Counted from the first letter of the stretch, positions 8,558 to 17,680 are shown. The stretch: DNA of 64,000 nucleotides from Ammoniphilus resinae (GCF_017873965.1 NZ_JAGGKT010000001.1:186001-250000), one strand, 5' to 3'. Numbers and translations: made by a program. Notes: a model not told the origin generated them from the sequence alone.

Positions 8558-9277
8558 ATGCAGTTCGGAAGTTATGAAAAAGTGGAAGAAGCAATCTGGG
8601 ATTTGGTTGACAAGGAGATTATCCAGGGAGAGTTTATGCAATCCCTTCTTGCGGGAAAATGGAATGCTGAGCAAGTAAGCGAATTTGCCCTGCAGTATAG
8701 TTATTACAGCCGCAACTTTCCCCGAGTGTTAGGGGCAGCAATAGCTGCTGTAATGCCGGAAGATGACTGGTGGGTAGGTTTAGTAGATAATTTATGGGAT
8801 GAGGCGGGGCGCGGAAACCCTCGTGCGTATCACTCGAGGCTTTATCATACATTTCTGCAGTCCGCTGCACCACATATCCCGACAAATGAAAAATATGTAC
8901 CAGATTATCCTGTGGCACCTGCACCCATTGTGGCAGTTGACACCTTTATCCAGTTCCTTCAACAGGCCACACCATTAGAGGCGATGGCTGCCGTTGGATT
9001 TGGTTCGGAGCTGTTTGCAGGCAAAGTGATGGGATTAATCGGGGAAGGGCTGAGCCATCCTAATTATATACGAGACGGTAAGCTGTTGAATGTGACCTTC
9101 TGGAAAGCCCACGCAGACCAACACGAACCGAGGCATTATCAACTCTGCAAGAACGTCTTGGAACGATTTGAGGCAGAAGCGGATTTACAGGCCATGTATC
9201 GTGCAGGGGCTTATATTGTAAAAGCGGAGGCTAATTTGTATAACGGTATCTTTGAGAGAATGAAGAGCTATGTGTAA
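8558..9277 (+). CDS. Heme-oxygenase-like (TenA/PqqC fold) iron-containing redox enzyme family protein
   Basis: A 239-residue all-helical protein of the iron-containing redox enzyme (heme-oxygenase-like) family. ATG 8558 is chosen because GGAG lies 9 nt upstream; ATG 8543 is possible. Signature segments are NLWDEAGRGNPRAYHS (acidic plus His ligands) and FWKAHADQHEPRHY (His, Asp and His spaced as metal ligands). Together these resemble the metal-binding pattern of heme-oxygenase-like diiron oxidases and related TenA/PqqC-fold proteins. Known members cleave or oxidise amino-acid or fatty-acid substrates. The substrate here is unknown. The position just downstream of a P5C dehydrogenase suggests amine or amino-acid metabolism, but this is inference. 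Confidence 0.8.
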   Translation: MQFGSYEKVEEAIWDLVDKEIIQGEFMQSLLAGKWNAEQVSEFALQYSYYSRNFPRVLGAAIAAVMPEDDWWVGLVDNLWDEAGRGNPRAYHSRLYHTFLQSAAPHIPTNEKYVPDYPVAPAPIVAVDTFIQFLQQATPLEAMAAVGFGSELFAGKVMGLIGEGLSHPNYIRDGKLLNVTFWKAHADQHEPRHYQLCKNVLERFEAEADLQAMYRAGAYIVKAEANLYNGIFERMKSYV

Positions 9278-9305
9278 TATGGTAGGCGTTCGGCCCGTGG
9301 AATAA

Positions 9306-9482
9306 GATAGCGGAACTTTTTTCCGTTATCTCATAAAATCCAAGGGGAGACAATTGCAATAGCGGAAAGTTCTTCCGCTACTGAGGAACAAAACTACGTC
9401 ACTAGTGCTTCCAACCGAAAATAACGGAAAAAAAATTCCGCTATTCTCTGGATTTCAGACCCAAAATAGAGAATAGCGGAAA
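9306..9482. repeat. Cluster of short palindromic repeats (ATAGCGGAA / TTCCGCTAT family)
   Basis: Four copies lie in the 247-bp gap between convergent genes. Copy 1 is GATAGCGGAA / TTCCGTTATC at 9306-9330. Copy 2 is TAGCGGAA / TTCCGCTA at 9360-9380. Copy 3 is AATAACGGAA / TTCCGCTATT at 9420-9445. Copy 4 is a half copy, GAATAGCGGAAA, near 9470. Loops are short and A- or T-rich. The same family recurs near 24.6 kb. There is no ORF and no transposase. Confidence 0.75.
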
Positions 9483-9524
9483 ATTTTACCTTTATTTCAG
9501 AAGCTCCCCAAGAAGACCCTCTTT

Positions 9525-10043
9525 TTAATTCAAACGCTTCGTCCAGAACCCACCCTTAAAATACCTCGGGTCGTAGGAGATCACAAAAGCCTTAGGGGCG
9601 ATTTCCTCGATCGTGCTGATCAATTTTTTTTCATTACTACGCTTTGCTAAAACCTGCATGACAAGTCGGTGACCATCTTTACCTTCCCCAAGCCAGCTTG
9701 TGACCCCAAATCCTTTTTCCCGGAGCTTCTGCGGAAGAGCCTGATCTTTCGAATCTACAACAATTTGCAAGGCAATGTATCCTAATGCAAGCCATTCTTC
9801 AATCTTACTTCCCATATAAACGCCGGTTCCCCAACCGATACAATAAGCAAGCAGATTGAGCGGCTTGTCGATATTATCCAAAACAATGTTCAATCCCATC
9901 AGATAAACAAAGACTTCAACTACACTGATTAAAGAAGCAAGCATGCGTTGTCCTTTAAAGGTGAATATCATCCGGACGGTAAAAAAAGATACGTAAATAA
10001 TGTTAATAACAAAAATAATAAGGATCATGCTTAGGCCGTTCAT
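9525..10043 (-). CDS. UPF0316 (DUF2179) membrane protein
   Basis: A 172-residue protein when started at ATG 10043, which follows a strong GGGGAGGGGG site. A longer in-frame extension to 10232 is not supported. The N-terminal half has three hydrophobic segments (SMILIIFVINIIYVSFFTV; MLASLISVVEVFVYLMGLNIV; LNLLAYCIGWGTGVYMGS). The cytoplasmic C-terminal half is a DUF2179-type domain (IVVDSKDQALPQKLREKGFGVTSW, then KLISTIEEIAPKAFVISYDPR). This two-part layout and length match the UPF0316/YebE family of Bacilli. DUF2179 domains are thought to sense a small ligand, but the function is unestablished. Confidence 0.88.
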   Translation of the reverse strand: MNGLSMILIIFVINIIYVSFFTVRMIFTFKGQRMLASLISVVEVFVYLMGLNIVLDNIDKPLNLLAYCIGWGTGVYMGSKIEEWLALGYIALQIVVDSKDQALPQKLREKGFGVTSWLGEGKDGHRLVMQVLAKRSNEKKLISTIEEIAPKAFVISYDPRYFKGGFWTKRLN

Positions 10044-10131
10044 TTTTATGACCCCCTCCCCTGAATTCACTATCCTTTTTAGCCTTAAACTAATTGGCTC
10101 AGTGGCTATTATGGTATCACAGAAATGGAAT

Positions 10132-10406
10132 TTATCCAAACACAGCAAATGGAATATTTCCAGGGAAATTGTCGAAAGGGAGAATGTAATTATCCACAGA
10201 TAATAGTGGATATTCTGTGGATAGTTTATCAACAGATGTGTATAAATTAGTGGATAACTGATAAACCGTCTTCATTTGGAGGAAACAATACCAACAATTA
10301 TCAGCTAGACTAAACTTTAACACAGATCCAGGCTATTTGTTTCTGGATTGGGGATAATCCAAAGTATTTATCCACAAGTTTTTGGAAATTATTGGGGCTG
10401 TCCACA
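10132..10406. other. DnaA-box cluster in a 445-bp gene-free region
   Basis: The gap 10044-10488 holds two perfect DnaA boxes (TTATCCACA) at 10190-10198 and 10368-10376. One-mismatch boxes lie at 10216-10224 (minus strand, CTATCCACA), 10226-10234 (TTATCAACA) and 10249-10257 (minus strand, TTATCCACT). Weaker versions are at 10132-10140 and 10398-10406. The core stretch 10190-10260 packs four boxes into 70 bp on both strands and is AT-rich. Such clusters outside oriC bind DnaA and can titrate it or regulate nearby genes. It lies between a minus-strand UPF0316 gene and a plus-strand response-regulator gene, so it could act on either promoter. Confidence 0.75.
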
Positions 10407-10488
10407 AGGTAAGATGGGAAAGGAAATTGATCGAAGGGTGTCGAAAAGTTAATGAAGTGTACTTAGCTATTGTGATGGAGGAAATCAG

Positions 10489-11628
10489 ATGATTCATGTT
10501 TTGCTCATAGATGATGAAGAACATGCCCTTGATATTCTGGAAATTCTGCTTAATCAAATGGGAAACCTCGTTATTTCGGGGAAATATACCAATCCTATGA
10601 AAGCGATTGAGGTTATCCACCATACCCAGGTAGATGCAGTCTTTCTAGATATTGATATGCCGGGTATGAAAGGGATGGACGTGGCGAAAGAAATTCAGCG
10701 AGTAAACCCCAATATCCAAATTATTTTTACCACTGCCTATGCTGAGTATGCAATTGAAGCTTTTGAAATTCGATCGCTCGACTACCTATTAAAGCCGATT
10801 AGGATGGAAAGACTGGCAGACTCCGTAAATCGCATTCAGGAAACGAAAACTGAAGAAAATACCAAGATTGAATCCCGAGCACTGGTCGTCTGTATGGGAG
10901 ATTTCTCCATTCATCTTAGCAATGCGAAGAATGAACAGATAATTTGGAGGACAAATAAAGAAAAGGAATTGTGCGCTTTCCTTATTCATCATTTAGGTCA
11001 AGTAGTGCACCGGGATGTGATTTTGGAAGCGCTTTGGCCGGAATCCAATGTTGAAAAGGCTAGAACTTATCTTCACACCTGTATCTCCTTGCTGAGGAAA
11101 AATCTTCGTACATTTGACTTGCCTGCCACAGTAACAAAAACAGGAAGCGGTTATGCTCTTGATCTCGGAGATATGGGCTGTGATGTAAGGGAACTGGAGG
11201 AGCTTCTTGATCAGATTTTAAAGGGAGAGGCAGTACTACGGCCAAAGTGGATGGAAAAGCTGAATCATTTGTACAAAGCCGACTACATGGACCACTGTGA
11301 TTTTGATTGGGCACGAACAAAAAAGGAATCATTGGCTAAAAAGTATGTTCAGGCTTTGCGGTATGGTTTCCTTTATTTCAAGAAAGTAAAGCAATTTTCT
11401 GATGCAATAGAATGTCTTCACAAGATCTTAGAATTAACACCGGAATCCGAACAAGATGGCCGTGAACTTATCAAACTACTCCTTATTCTAGGAAAAAGAA
11501 ATGAGGCAATATTGGTTTATCGCCAGTTGGAGGCTTCTGTAAAAGATCAACTAGGTGTAGAGTTGGAAGAGGAGACCAAGCGGCTATATCTTCCATTCGC
11601 TTCTATGGAGTTGGGGATGAGGAGCTAA
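10489..11628 (+). CDS. Response regulator with SARP-type (winged helix plus BTAD) output
   Basis: A 379-residue regulator. The receiver domain (residues 1-120) has the acidic pocket (LLIDDEEHALD), phospho-acceptor Asp54 in VFLDIDMPG, Thr in FTTAYAEYAIEAF and the LLKPI lysine. Residues about 133-240 form an OmpR-type winged helix (NKEKELCAFLIHHLGQVVHRDVILEALWP). The rest is a bacterial transcriptional-activator (BTAD) helical domain with TPR-like repeats. This is the SARP-like layout seen in large regulators of Bacillales and actinobacteria. GGAGG lies before ATG 10489. The gene ends one base before the kinase gene starts, so the two form a tightly coupled two-component operon just downstream of the DnaA-box cluster. 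Confidence 0.9.
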   Translation: MIHVLLIDDEEHALDILEILLNQMGNLVISGKYTNPMKAIEVIHHTQVDAVFLDIDMPGMKGMDVAKEIQRVNPNIQIIFTTAYAEYAIEAFEIRSLDYLLKPIRMERLADSVNRIQETKTEENTKIESRALVVCMGDFSIHLSNAKNEQIIWRTNKEKELCAFLIHHLGQVVHRDVILEALWPESNVEKARTYLHTCISLLRKNLRTFDLPATVTKTGSGYALDLGDMGCDVRELEELLDQILKGEAVLRPKWMEKLNHLYKADYMDHCDFDWARTKKESLAKKYVQALRYGFLYFKKVKQFSDAIECLHKILELTPESEQDGRELIKLLLILGKRNEAILVYRQLEASVKDQLGVELEEETKRLYLPFASMELGMRS

Positions 11629-11629
11629 T

Positions 11630-14600
11630 ATGAAACGAAAATGGTTGGCTTTCCTCATTACATTAGCTATGCTTGCAGTTACTTATGGGACCCTTCCTTA
11701 CCTTCTAAAAATCAACGAACCGGTAATGCCCAAAGCCATAAATGGCGTATTGGATTTGAGAGGATGGCATTTTGAGGAACATGACAAAGGACTAGTTCGA
11801 TTAGATGGCGAATGGCAATTTTATCCCGATCAGCTGCTGGAACACCGTGACTTTGCTCTAGAGTCGAACGAGCCTCCCGCAGATCTGATGACAGTCCCAG
11901 GATCATGGGCAAGTAGGATGAATACGATTGGCAAAGCTACGTATCGTCTGCTAATTGACGTTGGAAAACAGAACCTCGTTTTTGGTCTGAAAACATTATC
12001 TATTCAAATGTCCGCCAGAATTTTTGTGAACGGGCAGGAAATTGGAAACAGTGGAGTACCTTCAGATTTATCCCGATATGTAGGGAAAAACAAACCCATT
12101 GTTGGTTATTTTCCACTGCAGCAGGGTCTTAATGAGGTGATTGTGCAGGTAGCCAATTATGATTTTCCCGCATCGAGCGGAATCAAGCACAGCATTTATT
12201 TCGGAACTAGTGAACAAATTTCAGAGCTGCAATCCAAAGCAGTAGCATATGATTGGATATCGGTCACGGCATTTTTGATCATCGGGCTTTACTTTATCGG
12301 GATGTATACACAGCGAACAAAAGATCGCTTTCTCCTCATATTTGGACTGATGTGTATGCTTATTGCTCTTTTTTCTTCCACAGGCGGGGAGCGGATTATC
12401 TTTCATGTATTTCCCGATTTGTCTGTAGGGGCCTTTTTACGAATTCAGATTGTTTCTACTTTATGTGCAAGCATTTCTATGTTTTTGTATGTCTACTTAG
12501 TACTTCGGCCTTTTTGCTCGCCTTTGTTAATCCGGATTGCTCTACTCTTGGGATTAATCCAGATTGTACTTAGTCTGTTTTTTATGAGTGCGACCTATAA
12601 CAGCGTGATTTTGCTCATTCATTCCCTGTATGTATCCTTGGCACCAGTTTACATGATGTACAGCTTGGTCTTGGCTGCGCTGCACAGGGTGGAAGGAAGC
12701 TTTTATTTGGCGGTTGCCGCTATTGCTTTGAATCTTTATACTTCGATGCAAAATTTAAACGTCTATTTTGCGGTTCCTATATTTAGTTTTCCGCCGATTG
12801 AACCCTTTTTATTTCTGCTTATGCTGTCGCTTCTTATTTCGTTGCGCTTTTCTAATGCGTATAAACAAAATGAGCTGCTGTCCGCACAATTATTAAAAGC
12901 TGACCAAATAAAGGATGAATTTATTACAAAAACGGCTCACGAATTCAAAACCCCTTTGCATGGTTTAGTGCACATCGCTGAGTCCATGATTAAGGATTCT
13001 AATCAGCTTTCATCTGGTCAACTAGAAAACTTAAGCCTCATTTCTTCAACGGCAAAGCGATTATCCCAATTAGTCTATGATATTTTGGACTTTTCCAGAT
13101 TGAAGCAAGGGGAAATGAAAGTGGATATGACGCCACATGATATTCATTCTGTTGTGGATGTCGTCATCAAGGTATTTTCTTTCTTAACCGTGGGAAAGGA
13201 AATTCGATTAATCAACCGTGTCCCTAAAGAACTTCCTTTAGTATGGGTAGATGAGAATCGAATCCGGCAAATTCTAAGTAATTTACTTGATAATGCGATC
13301 AAATATACCGATAGCGGGTTTATTGAGATTTCCGCCGTGAAACGGGATCAGCTGATTGAAATCATTGTCACCGATACTGGGGTAGGGATTGATGAGGACA
13401 ATCTAGAGACTATTTTTGAACCCTATAAAATGTTGCAACCAGATTCCTATCAGAGCTTTGGACTTGGTTTACCTATTGTAAAACAATTGATTGAACTACA
13501 GCAGGGGAGTATTTGGATCAACTCGAAAAAAGGACAGGGAACTTCCGTTCATTTCACCTTAAAAATAGTGGATCCTGAAGATGGAACTGTTATGCAATCG
13601 GCAAATGAGAAAAAGGGGATTGGAAATCAGCGGCCGCAAGCTTCTCCCGGGTTTCGTTTTACAACGCCTTATATATCTGATCAACAAGGTCAATATACAG
13701 TATTAGTGGTCGATGATCACTATTCCAACCTTAAGGTTTTGATCGATCTGCTGGAACCACTGAATTATAAGGTGGTAGCAGTGAAGGATGGTTTTGAGGC
13801 ACTGAAATTAATTGAAGAGATGCATGAAATTGATCTTGTTATATTAGATCTGATGATGCCCGGATTGTCAGGGGTGGATGTTTGTCGAGAAATTCGCGAA
13901 AAGTATAGTTTGCTAGAGCTTCCCGTCCTGATGGTCACTGCATCGATTCAGCCTGAGGATAAAATCACTTCTTTTGATGCTGGCGCAAATGATTTTCTCA
14001 CCAAGCCGTTTGATGCGGCGGAGCTGAAGGCACGAGTAAGAGGCCTCCTGATGATCAAGGAATCGGTTGGAAAAGCGGTTGATTTAGAGGTGGCATTTCT
14101 TCAATCACAAATCAAACCTCATTTTCTTTATAATGTCCTGAATACGATTATGGCGCTTAGTTATACCGATTCCGAGGCTTCTAGAAAAATGATTACCGAT
14201 CTCGCAGATTATCTTCGAGGAAGCTTCCATTTTAGCAACACACAAGAGAAGGTTCCTTTTCACCGCGAACTTGCCTTGATCCAATCTTATGTAGAAATTG
14301 AAAAAGCCCGTTTTAAGGATCGCATCCGCGTAGAATATGAGATTTCAGATGATGTAAGGGATGTGGAGATTCCGCCACTTCTAATTCAACCCTTAGTAGA
14401 AAATGCGATTCGACACGGGATTGGCAACCGTATGGAAGGCGGTATGGTTAGGGTGTGTGCCTATAAAGCAGGGAATCACTGTATCTTTGTGATTGAGGAT
14501 AACGGGATCGGCTTAAAGGAAAACAGCGTTCAAGAAAAAACAAGCCACACTGGCGTCGGGTTGCAAAATATAAGAAAGCGACTAAAATATGCCTACGGTA

Positions 14601-14668
14601 CGGAATTGAACATTGACAGTGTAGAAGGGTTTGGGACGAAAGTCACAATTCGTATTCCGAGTAATTGA
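11630..14668 (+). CDS. Hybrid sensor kinase: 7TMR-DISM sensor, HisKA kinase, receiver, LytS-type kinase
   Basis: A 1012-residue membrane kinase. Residues about 1-25 are a TM/signal anchor. An extracellular jelly-roll-like sensor (7TMR-DISM extracellular type) follows to about 195, and seven TM helices span about 200-410. A HisKA core has His437 in TAHEFKTPLH, followed by HATPase boxes (DNAIKYTD, DTGVGIDEDN, GLGLPIVK). A receiver domain has Asp740 in VILDLMMPG. A second, LytS/His_kinase-type core has His831 in IKPHFLYNVLNT and its own ATPase (VENAIRHGIG, GLQNIRKRL). The protein can thus pass phosphate within itself and probably to the SARP regulator encoded immediately upstream. The signal sensed by the DISM domain is unknown, but that domain class is often linked to carbohydrate ligands. 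Confidence 0.9.
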   Translation: MKRKWLAFLITLAMLAVTYGTLPYLLKINEPVMPKAINGVLDLRGWHFEEHDKGLVRLDGEWQFYPDQLLEHRDFALESNEPPADLMTVPGSWASRMNTIGKATYRLLIDVGKQNLVFGLKTLSIQMSARIFVNGQEIGNSGVPSDLSRYVGKNKPIVGYFPLQQGLNEVIVQVANYDFPASSGIKHSIYFGTSEQISELQSKAVAYDWISVTAFLIIGLYFIGMYTQRTKDRFLLIFGLMCMLIALFSSTGGERIIFHVFPDLSVGAFLRIQIVSTLCASISMFLYVYLVLRPFCSPLLIRIALLLGLIQIVLSLFFMSATYNSVILLIHSLYVSLAPVYMMYSLVLAALHRVEGSFYLAVAAIALNLYTSMQNLNVYFAVPIFSFPPIEPFLFLLMLSLLISLRFSNAYKQNELLSAQLLKADQIKDEFITKTAHEFKTPLHGLVHIAESMIKDSNQLSSGQLENLSLISSTAKRLSQLVYDILDFSRLKQGEMKVDMTPHDIHSVVDVVIKVFSFLTVGKEIRLINRVPKELPLVWVDENRIRQILSNLLDNAIKYTDSGFIEISAVKRDQLIEIIVTDTGVGIDEDNLETIFEPYKMLQPDSYQSFGLGLPIVKQLIELQQGSIWINSKKGQGTSVHFTLKIVDPEDGTVMQSANEKKGIGNQRPQASPGFRFTTPYISDQQGQYTVLVVDDHYSNLKVLIDLLEPLNYKVVAVKDGFEALKLIEEMHEIDLVILDLMMPGLSGVDVCREIREKYSLLELPVLMVTASIQPEDKITSFDAGANDFLTKPFDAAELKARVRGLLMIKESVGKAVDLEVAFLQSQIKPHFLYNVLNTIMALSYTDSEASRKMITDLADYLRGSFHFSNTQEKVPFHRELALIQSYVEIEKARFKDRIRVEYEISDDVRDVEIPPLLIQPLVENAIRHGIGNRMEGGMVRVCAYKAGNHCIFVIEDNGIGLKENSVQEKTSHTGVGLQNIRKRLKYAYGTELNIDSVEGFGTKVTIRIPSN

Positions 14669-14684
14669 ATAGTTCTAAATGACT

Positions 14685-14716
14685 AGCCTATTGGAAGCAT
14701 CCAATGGGCTTTTTTG
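14685..14716 (+). terminator. Intrinsic terminator after the kinase gene
   Basis: A stem AGCCTATTGG / CCAATGGGCT (one G-U pair) with a 6-nt loop is followed by a run of Ts. It separates the two-component operon from secA2. Confidence 0.9.
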
Positions 14717-14876
14717 TATTTGTTAAGAATTTGTTAAGAAGTGTTTTGTAGAATAAGGAAGAATTGTGTAGAAAAATATCGTAAATAACGTGATAAACAT
14801 ATGAATTATAAAGATTGGATATAGCACCTTTGGTTTATTTGAAAGTTTAAAATGGGTATTTGGTAGGAGGTGTAAC

Positions 14877-17231
14877 TTGCGGAACTTTGTAGATCAATGG
14901 ATTTATCAAAGGAAATTAAAGGCCTATCGGCAATCCGTTCAGAGGGTTTGCGACCTTGCTGTCGGGTTAAGTCGATTTTCAGACGAGGATCTAAGAAACC
15001 AGGTTATAAGCTTGCGTGAAAAACGGCAAGCGGGAGACGAGCAGGAAGATATAAAAATTCAATTATTCGCCGTCGTGAAAGTGGCGATAAAAAGGGTTTT
15101 AGAAATCGAATTGCATGATGAACAGGTCTTAGCAGGAATCGTCCTTACAGAGGGAAAAGTAGCTGAAATGGCGACGGGTGAGGGGAAAACGGTGATGTCT
15201 GTACTTCCAGCGGTCTGGTTTGCGCTCGAAGGAAAAGGTGTTCATCTAATGACCGTCAACGAGTATTTGGCTCGTCGGGATTATGCGGAAATGGGGAAGA
15301 TTTTCAACTATTTAGGCCTATCTGTTGGGTTGAATATCTCTGGCTTATCCATCTTAGAAAAAAAATCTGCCTACTTAAAAGATATAACCTATGGCGTATG
15401 CAATGAATTTGGCTTTGATTACCTTCGCGATCGGCTTGCGACGAACCGGGCAGAGCAGGTGCAACGGGAACTTTCGGTGGCAATCGTGGACGAGATTGAT
15501 TGTATGCTCATTGATGAGGCGAAGACCCCGTTAATCATTGCCGCTCCAACTAAAAGCCCAAGCGATATTTACTATATATGTACAAGAATTGTTCGGGGGT
15601 TGCAGGAAGAGCGGGATTATGAATATGACCATGAACTGCAACAGGTGATGTTTACTGAAGAAGGAATTCGGGAAATCGAAACAAGTCTTCAAATTGATAA
15701 TCTCTATGATTTAGAGAATGTTTCCATCTATCACTATTTGCTGCAAAGTCTACGAGCCAGAGTATTGATGAGGCGGGATGTCCACTATATCGTTGCCCAG
15801 GGGAAAGTGAATTTAATTGATACATATACGGGGAGAATTCTCGAAGGCAGACAGTTAAATGATGGCCTCCATCAGGCGATTGAAGCCAAAGAGAATGTTT
15901 CTCTAAGCGATGAAAATAAATCACATGCAACGATCACGATACAAAAGTTTTTTGGGTTATATAGACGAGTGGTTGGAATGACGGGAACGATTCTTACTGA
16001 GGAAGAAGAAATATATAAAATTTATGGATTGCAGGCTTTTCGAATCCCTACCCACCGGCCTGTGATTCGCCAGGATGATGAGCAAGTGTTTCTAACAAAG
16101 GAAGCCAAATATTTGTCGATTGTCCAGGAGGTTGAGGCAGCCAACCAGAGAGGACAGCCTGTGCTGATTGGGACAACATCCATAGCCCAATCAGAAGAGA
16201 TGGCGCATCGGCTTCGGTTGAGAAATTTGCCCTACCGACTATTGAATGCAAAAACTGAAGAGGGAGAAGCAAAAATCATAGCCAATGCAGGTCAGAAAGG
16301 GTCAATAACCATTGCGACCAATATGGCTGGAAGAGGGACCGATATCCGTCTCGGTGAAGGGGTGTCCGAATTGGGCGGACTTTATGTCATTGGATCCGAG
16401 CATCATGAAAGCAGGCGGATTGACCATCAATTGCGAGGACGAGCAGGAAGGCAAGGGGATGTTGGGAAATCCTGTTTCTTCATTTCGCTTGAAGATGAGA
16501 TTGTGGAACGATTTGCCCGGGAGAAAGCGGAAAAATTTAAAAATAGATGGTCGGAAAATAGTGAGCTTGGGATAAGGGATAAGGATGTCCTACAATTTTT
16601 ATTGAATGTTCAAACGATGGTGGAAAAGCAGCATTTCGAGGTCCGCCAAATCGTTCACGTGCTAGATTCAGTAGTTCACGACCAACGGACAATGTTTTAT
16701 CAGCATCGTCAGCAGGTTTTGGAGGGAACACCCATCTTTCCAATATTTGAAAGACTTGTGAAAGCCTATATTGAAAGATTTGTGGAAGAAAACTATCGGG
16801 ATTTCGAGGACATCAATTTAAACCAATTGCTTGGAAAAATCGGTTTGCCTATCTATGAACAGTCAAAACCGAATGAGAGAACGGTAGATAGTAGAAAAGA
16901 ACTCACACAGGAAATAGTCGAATATTGGTCCTGCTTAATGGAAGATTCATCACTCACTTTTCAACTTAAGGAACCGCTTTTTCAGATCGAATATTTAAAA
17001 ATGCTTGATGATGCTTGGGTTGGACATTTAGAAGTCTTGGAACATCTAAAACAAGGCATCCATTACCGGGCCTTTGAACAGCGAAACCCCTTAGTTATCT
17101 ATAATGACGAGGCTTGGTTCTTATATCAGAAGATGGAGATGCAGATTCAGAATAAAGTCTACCGATGGACTTTGGAGAGGATCAACAGACGCATTCAGGC
17201 GGAGGATAGGCAAAAGGTTTTGACAGGATAG
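14877..17231 (+). CDS. secA2: Accessory Sec translocase ATPase SecA2
   Basis: A 784-residue SecA-family motor starting at TTG 14877, 6 nt after a consensus AGGAGG. It has Walker A (MATGEGKTVM, about residue 99), the SecA NEYLARRD segment, Walker B-type VDEIDCMLIDEAKTPLII, the preprotein cross-linking insert, GTDIRLGEGV and LRGRAGRQGD in the second ATPase lobe, and a helical scaffold to the end. It lacks the C-terminal cysteine/zinc tail of housekeeping SecA and is shorter, as SecA2 proteins are. SecA2 exports subsets of surface proteins in Gram-positives, for example S-layer proteins in Bacillus anthracis. The small unknown gene, the giant surface protein and the SLH protein downstream are the probable partner or cargo. 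Confidence 0.93.
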   Translation: MRNFVDQWIYQRKLKAYRQSVQRVCDLAVGLSRFSDEDLRNQVISLREKRQAGDEQEDIKIQLFAVVKVAIKRVLEIELHDEQVLAGIVLTEGKVAEMATGEGKTVMSVLPAVWFALEGKGVHLMTVNEYLARRDYAEMGKIFNYLGLSVGLNISGLSILEKKSAYLKDITYGVCNEFGFDYLRDRLATNRAEQVQRELSVAIVDEIDCMLIDEAKTPLIIAAPTKSPSDIYYICTRIVRGLQEERDYEYDHELQQVMFTEEGIREIETSLQIDNLYDLENVSIYHYLLQSLRARVLMRRDVHYIVAQGKVNLIDTYTGRILEGRQLNDGLHQAIEAKENVSLSDENKSHATITIQKFFGLYRRVVGMTGTILTEEEEIYKIYGLQAFRIPTHRPVIRQDDEQVFLTKEAKYLSIVQEVEAANQRGQPVLIGTTSIAQSEEMAHRLRLRNLPYRLLNAKTEEGEAKIIANAGQKGSITIATNMAGRGTDIRLGEGVSELGGLYVIGSEHHESRRIDHQLRGRAGRQGDVGKSCFFISLEDEIVERFAREKAEKFKNRWSENSELGIRDKDVLQFLLNVQTMVEKQHFEVRQIVHVLDSVVHDQRTMFYQHRQQVLEGTPIFPIFERLVKAYIERFVEENYRDFEDINLNQLLGKIGLPIYEQSKPNERTVDSRKELTQEIVEYWSCLMEDSSLTFQLKEPLFQIEYLKMLDDAWVGHLEVLEHLKQGIHYRAFEQRNPLVIYNDEAWFLYQKMEMQIQNKVYRWTLERINRRIQAEDRQKVLTG

Positions 17232-17284
17232 GGAAGCTTATTGCTCCCGGTAATCCAAGTCTTGAAATTAAATGGGGTGATAAA

Positions 17285-17680
17285 ATGGCCGCAAAACTAT
17301 GGGAGAAGCTGACCAATATTTTTAAACAAGAGCATGATGATAAAACCGAAAAGGCTACACCGACGGAAAGCAACCAAGCGGAACTTCCCGTCCAGACATA
17401 CATATTAACCTTACTGGAACAGATGCAACTAATGAACATCGTGGATCGATACTTGAAGGAATTTGAGAGGGAGAAAATAGCAGTTGAACCAGGATGGGAG
17501 AAGGGTTATTCCCTCCACAATGAAGTTGTGGTGACTAATACAGCCCAACAAATCTATCGAAGTAATTTAGAAGTTTTTTACCAAGTACCTGGCAGTTCAG
17601 AGAAAAAGGCTGTTTATCACGTTAGCCTTGTGAAATACCCGGAGGATACTTGGAGGGTTTTGCAGGTGAAGATGCAATAA
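17285..17680 (+). CDS. Small cytoplasmic protein of unknown function between secA2 and the surface protein
   Basis: A 131-residue protein starting at ATG 17285 behind GGGGTGATAAA. It has no signal peptide or TM segment. The N terminus is amphipathic and charged (LWEKLTNIFKQEHDDKTEKA). The rest reads as helix (YILTLLEQMQLMNIVDRYLKEFEREK) then a beta-rich domain (YSLHNEVVVTNTAQQIYRSNLEVFYQV...WRVLQVKM). I do not recognise the family. It lies 53 bp after secA2 and 40 bp before the 2283-residue surface gene. This position recalls SlaP in the B. anthracis secA2-slaP locus, but no sequence relation is claimed. A role as SecA2 adaptor or cargo chaperone is inference only. Confidence 0.7.
   Translation: MAAKLWEKLTNIFKQEHDDKTEKATPTESNQAELPVQTYILTLLEQMQLMNIVDRYLKEFEREKIAVEPGWEKGYSLHNEVVVTNTAQQIYRSNLEVFYQVPGSSEKKAVYHVSLVKYPEDTWRVLQVKMQ

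Noticed and set aside
10044-10488. A plasmid or chromosomal replication origin
   Set aside because: No dnaA, dnaN or rep gene lies nearby. The DnaA boxes alone do not show an origin.
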